Shown here one piece after another: positions 58,472-64,000 of a stretch of DNA of 64,000 nucleotides. Below the pieces are notes generated by a model. The model was not told the DNA's origin. It searched no databases and was given only the letters and a program-made list of their open reading frames with translations. Each line of letters begins with the position of its first letter. Position 1 is the stretch's first letter. Location: NCBI GenBank assembly GCA_964440795.1, contig CAYTTQ010000005.1:5086-69085 (forward strand), in the 5' to 3' direction. Made by a program: the position numbers and the translations under genes. Source of the DNA: C00003060 sp964440795. Its GTDB lineage: Bacteria; Desulfobacterota; Desulfobacteria; Desulfobacterales; C00003060.

Positions 58472-59429
58472 TGTCGTCACTCACCCCTTTTTTCATTCGT
58501 CTGAAATCAACCCATAAATCAAAGAATCCCAATGCAATCACCAGCAGCAGTATAAACTGTTGTAATACAATAAGCCCGTAAAGAATGACGCGGAGTAATC
58601 GCGGAAACCGCTTTTTCTCAAAAAAGAAAGAAACAATGGCGATACCCTGAAAAAAATATACCATCATCATGATGATGAGCATATTGATGCCCAAAAACTT
58701 GAGGCCGTTGTGTGGAATAAGGAGCAAAAACCCCGAAAATATAGCCACCCAAACCAACCGTTCCGGCGCCTTCCACTCATTGAGCGCCCCGAAGGCGGGA
58801 TAAAAGAGTTTTCTGCTGCGCAACAGCGGGCGGGCTAAAAGCAGATTGCCCCAGACGACCAAAAGCACGGACACCACGACGATGGCGGGCATGATGCGCA
58901 CCATCACGTACAAGATACCTTCCATAGACTGGGAGAGCGCATTGATCTGGTCTGCAGGGATATCCATCTGTCGATACATGTCCATCGCCAGCTCAAGATT
59001 TCGGGAAAGATATTGAGTCAACCGATCCCACAACGTACCGGTCGAAAACATTTCGTAGATCGCCACCACGGCCAGGCCCACCAAAAGTACCAAGCCGGTG
59101 GTAAGCCCTATCGTCTTTTCCAGAGACAGATCGCGTTCAAACATCTCGGACAAGACAAACCCGATGAGCCCCAGCTCGAAGAAAAAAACGGCCGGGGTCA
59201 GGGAACGCCACTGCATGGCAAAGGCCACGATCACCGTAACACAAACCAGGATCAAGGCTCCCTGAGAACGACCCAGCCTCGACCTGTAGAAGAGAACCGG
59301 CAGGGGGACAAACACACTTATAAAGAGACCGATCACGGGAAGGTATAGGCCCGCCAAAGCAAGGAGGGCAGTGATTCCCGTGGCGGTCAAAAACTCCTTG
59401 TGCCCTTTTCGTACGTCCGTATCGTTCAC
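58455..59429 (-). CDS. DUF2232 membrane protein
   Basis: A 324-residue integral membrane protein with about eight helices, matching the DUF2232/YybS-like family found between ribosomal protein genes in Desulfobacterota and Firmicutes. Typical features are YLPVIGLFISVFVPLPVLFY near the start and WERLVWVAIFSGF-like and FFQGIAIVSFFFEKK segments later. Its function is not established; the fold resembles small-molecule or ECF-type membrane components. It overlaps rplI. Confidence 0.87.
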   Translation of the reverse strand: MNDTDVRKGHKEFLTATGITALLALAGLYLPVIGLFISVFVPLPVLFYRSRLGRSQGALILVCVTVIVAFAMQWRSLTPAVFFFELGLIGFVLSEMFERDLSLEKTIGLTTGLVLLVGLAVVAIYEMFSTGTLWDRLTQYLSRNLELAMDMYRQMDIPADQINALSQSMEGILYVMVRIMPAIVVVSVLLVVWGNLLLARPLLRSRKLFYPAFGALNEWKAPERLVWVAIFSGFLLLIPHNGLKFLGINMLIIMMMVYFFQGIAIVSFFFEKKRFPRLLRVILYGLIVLQQFILLLVIALGFFDLWVDFRRMKKGVSDDNESNS

Positions 59430-59492
59430 TGGACCCTTTTCCTCCCCCTACCTCCCGTCCTTGCGGAAGGCCGTGAACGGACGAAGACCCAT

Positions 59493-59768
59493 CTATCCGA
59501 AGCTGAGCCTGGCGGCGTAAGGCATAAGCGCAATCGTGCGGGCCCTTTTGATTGCTACCGTCAACTGACGTTGGTGTTTTGCACAATTCCCCGATATCCG
59601 CCGAGGAATAATCTTGCCGCGTTCGGTGGTAAAGAGTCTCAGGGTTCGCGGATCCTTGTAATCAATTGCCATGTTTCGATCGGCACAAAAACGGCAGATT
59701 TTTTTTCGCCGGCGAAAAACCCGACGTCCGCCCTTCTGGGGCCTGCCCTTCGGTCTAAATGCTGTCAT
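59493..59768 (-). CDS. rpsR: Ribosomal protein bS18
   Basis: A 91-residue protein with the bS18 core: CRFCADRNMAIDYKD, LRLFTTERGKIIPRRISG and HQRQLTVAIKRARTIALMPY. The ATG at 59768 follows AAGGAGG by eight bases and overlaps the end of rpsF by 14 bases. It forms a heterodimer with bS6 on the 30S subunit. Confidence 0.97.
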   Translation of the reverse strand: MTAFRPKGRPQKGGRRVFRRRKKICRFCADRNMAIDYKDPRTLRLFTTERGKIIPRRISGNCAKHQRQLTVAIKRARTIALMPYAARLSFG

Positions 59769-60243
59769 TCGGAGTCGCCTCCTTTTCACTGGTTTCTACG
59801 CTGTCCGACGGAACCGAAGACGTATCCTCTGAGGGTGTCTCCGTGGTGCCGGCCTCCACTGATGAAGCCGGGGTCTCTTGCTCGGCAACGGTTTCGGTCT
59901 CCGTCTCTTTCGGCTTCGCGGCCTCGATTTCCGCCTTGACCGCTTCCTTGTCAACTTCTTGAGACGTGCAGATGGTCATGTACTTTAAGGAACGGTCATC
60001 CAAGCGGATATTTCGTTCTACTTCTTTGACCAGCGGCCCGTCTCCACAAAACTCGAAGAAACCGTAGTACCCCCGGGTTTCCTTCTTGATTTCATAGGCA
60101 AGTCGGCGTTGCCCCCACTCTTCGAACCGAATCAAGAGCCCGCCGGAGCTGGAAATCAGTGCGATCACTTTGTCAAAAAAGGCTTGGCGTTCTTCCTGGG
60201 AAACGGACGGACGGACAATAATGGTGGTCTCGTATCTTCTCAT
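59755..60243 (-). CDS. rpsF: Ribosomal protein bS6 with acidic C-terminal extension
   Basis: A 162-residue bS6. The first 105 residues are the normal fold (RRYETTIIVRPSVSQEE, then GQRRLAYEIKKETRGYYGFF). The last 55 or so residues are a Glu/Thr/Ser-rich tail, as in some other bacteria where S6 carries modifiable acidic residues. GGAGG lies before the ATG. It is the first gene of rpsF-rpsR-DUF2232-rplI-dnaB. Confidence 0.96.
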   Translation of the reverse strand: MRRYETTIIVRPSVSQEERQAFFDKVIALISSSGGLLIRFEEWGQRRLAYEIKKETRGYYGFFEFCGDGPLVKEVERNIRLDDRSLKYMTICTSQEVDKEAVKAEIEAAKPKETETETVAEQETPASSVEAGTTETPSEDTSSVPSDSVETSEKEATPNDSI

Positions 60244-60302
60244 ATATCCTCCTTCTGGATGTTATTAGCCCCCGCATGGAGCAAGGAGTTGGAAAAATGA
60301 TT

Positions 60303-60331
60303 AATTTACATGCCGTTTGTTGCATTGTCAA
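60303..60331 (-). promoter_or_regulatory. Sigma-70 promoter of the rpsF operon
   Basis: On the minus strand TTGACA (60331-60326) and TAAATT (60308-60303) are 17 bases apart. About 60 bases of leader separate it from the rpsF start, space in which an S6:S18 feedback site could lie, though I could not identify one with confidence. Confidence 0.65.
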
Positions 60332-60421
60332 TTATTTTCCGTGACCTAAATCCACCGCTTGCCGAGTTTGCCGGAGATGCGCGACGGTGGGCAAGGGTGA
60401 ATCTGGGAAGCCCGGTACCCA

Positions 60422-60449
60422 TTGACAGAGAGTCGACACATGATAGAAT
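60422..60449 (+). promoter_or_regulatory. Sigma-70 promoter of the archease-rtcB operon
   Basis: TTGACA (60422-60427) and TAGAAT (60444-60449, five of six) are 16 bases apart. The archease start codon lies 61 bases beyond the -10 box. No sigma-54 promoter or RtcR gene was found here, unlike the enterobacterial rtc system. Confidence 0.7.
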
Positions 60450-60510
60450 CCATTCAAGCTGTAGCTCGGTTCACGATTTTGACACAAAAGGTCTGTTTGG
60501 AGCGCTCGGC

Positions 60511-60930
60511 ATGTTACCTAGGTATGAGTACCTTGACCACACCGCAGATGTGGCTTTCAAGGCCTACGGGACCACCGTGGAGGAAGTATTTGAACATGCC
60601 GCCGAGGCGGTGGTGGAGACAATGACCGATTTAAACGAAATTCGGCCGATGGAGCAATACACCCTCACCGTCGCCGCCAAGGACTTGGAAATGCTCATGG
60701 TTCGATGGCTCAATGAGTTGCTTTATCGCTTTGAAACCGATGAATTGCTCTTGGGACGCTTTCATGTGAACCGGTTGAATGACTTCCGTCTGACTGCTTC
60801 TTGTCGGGGGGAACGATTGGACCTCGCCCGCCACACGATAAAGACCGGCATAAAGGGGGTCACCTATCACCGCCTCTACGTCAAACAGCAGCAGAACACC
60901 TGGGAGAGCCGGGTGGTTTTGGACATATAG
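60511..60930 (+). CDS. Archease, RtcB activator
   Basis: A 139-residue protein of the archease family, which speeds guanylylation of the RNA ligase RtcB. It starts MLPRYEYLDHTADVAFKAYG with the metal-binding Asp/His pair and has LEMLMVRWLNELLYRFETDE and GVTYHRLYVKQ. The ATG at 60511 is chosen because homologues begin here and GGAG lies nine bases upstream; the frame is open much further but crosses the promoter. rtcB follows 51 bases later, confirming the pairing. Confidence 0.93.
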   Translation: MLPRYEYLDHTADVAFKAYGTTVEEVFEHAAEAVVETMTDLNEIRPMEQYTLTVAAKDLEMLMVRWLNELLYRFETDELLLGRFHVNRLNDFRLTASCRGERLDLARHTIKTGIKGVTYHRLYVKQQQNTWESRVVLDI

Positions 60931-60981
60931 GCACTCATAATCGGCCGCCGGGCATTGAAACGGCCCAGAGAGGATCCAGCT

Positions 60982-62430
60982 ATGTCACCTTCTATAGCAA
61001 CGAAAAAACTGGATGACTACCGATGGATTATTCCCAAGTCCGGCAAGATGAAAACGGAAGGGATTATATACGCCGACAGCGTGATGATGGAAAGCCTCCG
61101 GGAAGACGGCAGCCTTCAACAAGTGATCAATGTGGCCTGCTTGCCCGGTATTGTGGGTCGCTCTATGGCCATGCCCGACATACACTGGGGGTACGGTTTT
61201 CCCATCGGCGGGGTGGCCGCCTTCGATATGGAGACCGGCATCATCTCCCCGGGAGGCGTCGGCTATGACATCAACTGCGGCGTCCGGTTGATGCGTTCCG
61301 AGTTAGATGCCGCACAAGTCGCCGATTCTTTGCCCAAAATCGTAAAGGCCTTGTTTCAAAACATTCCGTCGGGCATTGGCTCCAAACGCAAAGACTTCCG
61401 CATTTCGGCCAAACAAATGAACAATGTCCTCAAAAAGGGGGTCCGATGGGCGGCTGCAGAGGGATTTGCGCGAACCGACGACGCGCCTTATATCGAGGCC
61501 GGCGGGTGTATCGCCGGAGCCGACCCAAGCGCCGTTTCGGAGAGAGCCTATAACCGGGGTCGCAATCAGTTGGGAACCTTGGGCTCGGGGAACCATTTCA
61601 TTGAAGTGGGGGTTGTCGATTCTATATACGACGGGCCGGCCGCTCAAGCCCTGGGTCTGAAATCCGGGCAACTGACCGTTATGGTTCACACCGGGTCTCG
61701 GGGATTGGGACACCAGGTATGTGACGATTACATTCAGATCCTGTTAAAGGCCGCGGGCAAACACCATATAGACCTTCCGGACAAACAGCTTTGCTGTGCA
61801 CCGATTCGTTCATCGGAGGCCCAACGATATCTTTCCGCGATGGCCTGTGCCGCCAATTTTGCCTTTTGCAACCGACAGATTATCGGTTACTGGGTCGAGG
61901 AAACCTTTCAGGAAGTTTTGCAAATGTCCCCCCGCACCATCGGACTTTCTCTCGTGTATGACATTTGCCACAATATGGCCAAGCAGGAAACCCATGAAGT
62001 GGACGGCCGCTCGCGATCGTTGTGCGTTCATCGCAAAGGCGCCACGCTGGCTCAGCCCCCCTACGCGGAAGGGCTTCCGGAACGCTATCGACGGGTAGGC
62101 CAACCCGTTTTGATCCCGGGAGACATGGGTCGGTCATCCCATGTCTTGGTGGGGACCGAAACCGGTTGGAAGGAAACCTTCGGCAGCTGCTGCCACGGAG
62201 CGGGCAGGGTATTGAGTAGAAAACAGGCCAAGAAGTCGGCGAAAGGACGAGCGATCGTCCGGGAACTGGAAGATCGGGGCATTTATGTCCAGAGCGCAGG
62301 GAAAGGTACTGTCGCCGAGGAAATGCCCGACGCGTATAAAGATGTTGATAAGGTGGTGGACATCGTCCATAACGCAGGAATCGCCAAGAAAGTGGCCAAG
62401 CTCACGCCCCTGGGCGTCATCAAAGGTTAA
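60982..62430 (+). CDS. rtcB: RNA-splicing ligase RtcB
   Basis: A 482-residue GTP-dependent ligase joining 2',3'-cyclic-phosphate (or 3'-phosphate) and 5'-hydroxyl RNA ends. The manganese and GTP site motifs are visible: MPDIHWGYGFPIGGVAAFD, GGVGYDINCGVRLM, GTLGSGNHFIEVG, HTGSRGLGHQV and the guanylylated His in SLCVHRKGAT near residue 350. The ATG at 60982 follows GAGAGG and gives the usual length; an in-frame upstream codon is less likely. In bacteria it repairs tRNA or rRNA cut under stress; which RNA it repairs here is unknown. Confidence 0.96.
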   Translation: MSPSIATKKLDDYRWIIPKSGKMKTEGIIYADSVMMESLREDGSLQQVINVACLPGIVGRSMAMPDIHWGYGFPIGGVAAFDMETGIISPGGVGYDINCGVRLMRSELDAAQVADSLPKIVKALFQNIPSGIGSKRKDFRISAKQMNNVLKKGVRWAAAEGFARTDDAPYIEAGGCIAGADPSAVSERAYNRGRNQLGTLGSGNHFIEVGVVDSIYDGPAAQALGLKSGQLTVMVHTGSRGLGHQVCDDYIQILLKAAGKHHIDLPDKQLCCAPIRSSEAQRYLSAMACAANFAFCNRQIIGYWVEETFQEVLQMSPRTIGLSLVYDICHNMAKQETHEVDGRSRSLCVHRKGATLAQPPYAEGLPERYRRVGQPVLIPGDMGRSSHVLVGTETGWKETFGSCCHGAGRVLSRKQAKKSAKGRAIVRELEDRGIYVQSAGKGTVAEEMPDAYKDVDKVVDIVHNAGIAKKVAKLTPLGVIKG

Positions 62431-62490
62431 CCCTGGAAACGTTGCCCGGATTCAACCGAAAAGAGTGCTTGAGCCTCGTCCAAAATCGGT

Positions 62491-62520
62491 TTGACGAACG
62501 CCCTGATGGCCTGTTATAGG
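62491..62520 (+). promoter_or_regulatory. Possible promoter of nadK
   Basis: TTGACG (62491-62496) and TATAGG (62515-62520) are 18 bases apart. A GGGAGG / CCTCTC hairpin followed by TTTT (about 62531-62557) lies just downstream and could be an rtcB terminator or a leader hairpin of nadK. Confidence 0.45.
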
Positions 62521-62638
62521 CTAAGCTCAGGGGAGGTTCCAAAACGGGGCCTCTCTTTTCGGCGATTTCGGCCTTTGGGCTGTCTTATTTCCGGCCAGTG
62601 CCCGGGTCGGCTACCCGTTGTTTCGGAAGAGGTGAGTG

Positions 62639-63496
62639 ATGAAACGGATAGGGATTGTCGTGAAAGCCCAAGACAGCGCCATCGACAAGGCCAAAAAGTT
62701 GGAATCGTGGTTACAAGAACGGGGTATCGAGGTCCTCACGCGGCAGAACATTCCCGCCCCCATCACGTCGGACCGTTGCCTGATCAAAAATGTGGATAGA
62801 GCCCCATCGGATCTGGCTTGTATTGTAGTTTTAGGAGGCGACGGCACTTTTATCAGTGCCATCAGGTGGGTTCAGGACACCATGATTCCCGTTTTAGGTG
62901 TCAACCTCGGGGCCTTCGGGTTCCTTACCGAGGTATCGGCAAACCGACTCTTCCCGATAATGGAGCGGGTCATCAAGGGAGACTATCAAACGCAAGAGCG
63001 GATTCTCCTGTCCGCGGAGGTCTTGCGGGACGATGAGACTGTGGCATGCCAGACCGTATTAAACGATGTGGTGATCAACAAAGAAGCCTTGGCCCGTATC
63101 GCTCACATTCATACCTACATCGACGAGGCCTACCTGACGACCTTTAAATCGGACGGGCTCATCCTTGCCACGCCCACCGGCTCTACCGCCTATTCCTTGT
63201 CCGCCGGCGGTCCCATTGTCCATCCGTGTGTAAAGACCATCATTTTAACCCCCATTTGCCCCTTTACACTCATAAACCGCCCCCTCATGTTACCGGACAA
63301 TGTGACCATAAGAATTAACGTAGAACAAAGGGATTCAAATATTTTCCTCACGTTCGACGGTCAGGTGGGCTTGCACATCACCCATGAAGACGCGGTCATT
63401 GTTAAGAAAGCGCCGCATACCATTCGTATGATCAGAAGCCCCGATCAGAGTTACTACGAACTGCTCAAATCAAAACTCAGTTGGAGCGGCCGATAG
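62639..63496 (+). CDS. nadK: NAD kinase
   Basis: A 285-residue enzyme that phosphorylates NAD to NADP. The diacylglycerol-kinase-like fold shows VVLGGDGTFISAIR (about 66-79), NLGAFGFLTEV, the NAD-site NDVVINKE and SDGLILATPTGSTAYSLSAG. The ATG at 62639 is preceded by AAGAGGTG; a GTG three bases earlier is in frame. Confidence 0.96.
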   Translation: MKRIGIVVKAQDSAIDKAKKLESWLQERGIEVLTRQNIPAPITSDRCLIKNVDRAPSDLACIVVLGGDGTFISAIRWVQDTMIPVLGVNLGAFGFLTEVSANRLFPIMERVIKGDYQTQERILLSAEVLRDDETVACQTVLNDVVINKEALARIAHIHTYIDEAYLTTFKSDGLILATPTGSTAYSLSAGGPIVHPCVKTIILTPICPFTLINRPLMLPDNVTIRINVEQRDSNIFLTFDGQVGLHITHEDAVIVKKAPHTIRMIRSPDQSYYELLKSKLSWSGR

Positions 63497-63599
63497 CCCG
63501 GAAAAACACCATATATAGTGTTATGAGAAGGAAAAGATACTATATTTGTCTTGACACCGATCGGCCAGAGAGAAAGGGGGGGCTATCGAGACTGTCGAC

Positions 63600-64000
63600 A
63601 TGGCGTCATTTCCAATCGGAGTAAAGGACTTGGCCTTTTCCACCCTCGCAATAATCGCCCTGGAGGTTGTCGCCGCCCTGTTTATCTATCCGATCCTTTC
63701 CTCCCCCCTGCCGGCACTGGCCCTTACCCGCATTGCGCAAACCGGCGCTCTTTTTCTGGTCCTTTCACTGAACCACCGGACCCCCGCCGCCATCGGCTTG
63801 GGTCGAAACCAAATCATTCCCGGGCTTTCTCGGGGTCTTTTCTGGTCCCTGATTTTTGGACTGTGCACCTTGGCTGGGATGGCGGCTTTTTATCTGGCCG
63901 ACACCAATCCCTTTTCTCTCATTCAAACCGCCTTGCCCCGTTCCAGCGGGTCCTTGGTCCTGTTCTTCGTCACCGGCGGCCTGGTGGCGCCGGTCGCCGA
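63600..64000 (+). CDS. CPBP-family intramembrane protease, 3'-truncated by window edge
   Basis: About 133 residues are visible before the window ends. The frame starts MASFPIGVKDLAFSTLAIIA and shows at least four hydrophobic helices, ending in TGGLVAPVAE, which is the usual lead-in to the EExxxR active motif of CPBP (Abi/Rce1-like) glutamic proteases. Some members process sorting-signal proteins or confer bacteriocin immunity; the motif itself lies outside the window, so the class is probable but not proven. No good ribosome site precedes the ATG. Confidence 0.7.
   Translation, partial: MASFPIGVKDLAFSTLAIIALEVVAALFIYPILSSPLPALALTRIAQTGALFLVLSLNHRTPAAIGLGRNQIIPGLSRGLFWSLIFGLCTLAGMAAFYLADTNPFSLIQTALPRSSGSLVLFFVTGGLVAPVA

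Overview
The window reads as chromosome of an anaerobic, probably sulfate-reducing Desulfobacterota (classical Deltaproteobacteria). Supporting signs are an Rnf complex led by a tetraheme cytochrome c, indolepyruvate:ferredoxin oxidoreductase, a NuoE/NuoF/iron-sulfur flavoprotein set, a remnant of a periplasmic-type [NiFe] hydrogenase, a proton-pumping pyrophosphatase and many PAS/receiver signalling proteins. Species cannot be named from sequence reading alone. Nearly everything is coding; there are two tRNAs, no rRNA, no CRISPR array and no transposase gene.

Layout. 1-3.8 kb: iorA (5' end cut by the window), iorB and a stand-alone glutamate-synthase-like flavoprotein, with hairpin terminators. 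3.9-9.3 kb: a PilZ protein, divergent serC/serA, a DUF1844 protein and an HtrA protease. 9.4-16.4 kb: a housekeeping run ispE, tRNA-Gln, prs, rplY, pth, hppA, carD and an RluD-type synthase. 16.5-24.1 kb, minus strand: a strong sigma-70 promoter, tetraheme cytochrome c, rnfC-D-G-E-A and an rnfB fused to a GltD-like flavoprotein, then a broken hydrogenase gene. 24.2-26.8 kb: two-component proteins and a cyclic-nucleotide-binding protein.

26.9-34.8 kb, minus strand: an eleven-gene membrane operon whose order (MrpE, F, G, MbhD-like, MbhE+MrpB fusion, C, D) matches the sodium/proton module of archaeal Mbh/Mbx complexes. It lacks hydrogenase or NuoBCDHI genes, and two further NuoL/M/N-type subunits and two small membrane proteins are added. 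It starts at a textbook sigma-54 promoter. Next to it lie a sigma-54 activator without a receiver domain, a receiver protein, a PAS kinase and a CBS protein behind a second sigma-54 promoter. 38.9-43.3 kb holds NuoE, NuoF and an iron-sulfur/GltD fusion. A plausible working picture is that NADH/NAD(P)H and ferredoxin electrons are exchanged by the soluble NuoEF-like complex and Rnf, while the Mrp/Mbh-like module and the pyrophosphatase handle ion gradients; the link between them is inferred from gene order only.

43.5-51.6 kb: an MFS exporter, a truncated pyrE joined to a zinc-finger/J-domain protein, an unusual 714-residue signalling protein, class II aldolase and a PAS protein lacking its ATPase domain. 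51.8-64 kb: tRNA-Arg, a LysM lytic transglycosylase, hflX, a nest of palindromic and dispersed repeats, the rpsF-rpsR-DUF2232-rplI-dnaB operon, archease-rtcB, nadK and the start of a CPBP membrane protease. The least ordinary parts are the sigma-54-controlled Mbh-like module, the two GltD fusions, the 714-residue protein and the repeat nest at 54.1-56.7 kb.
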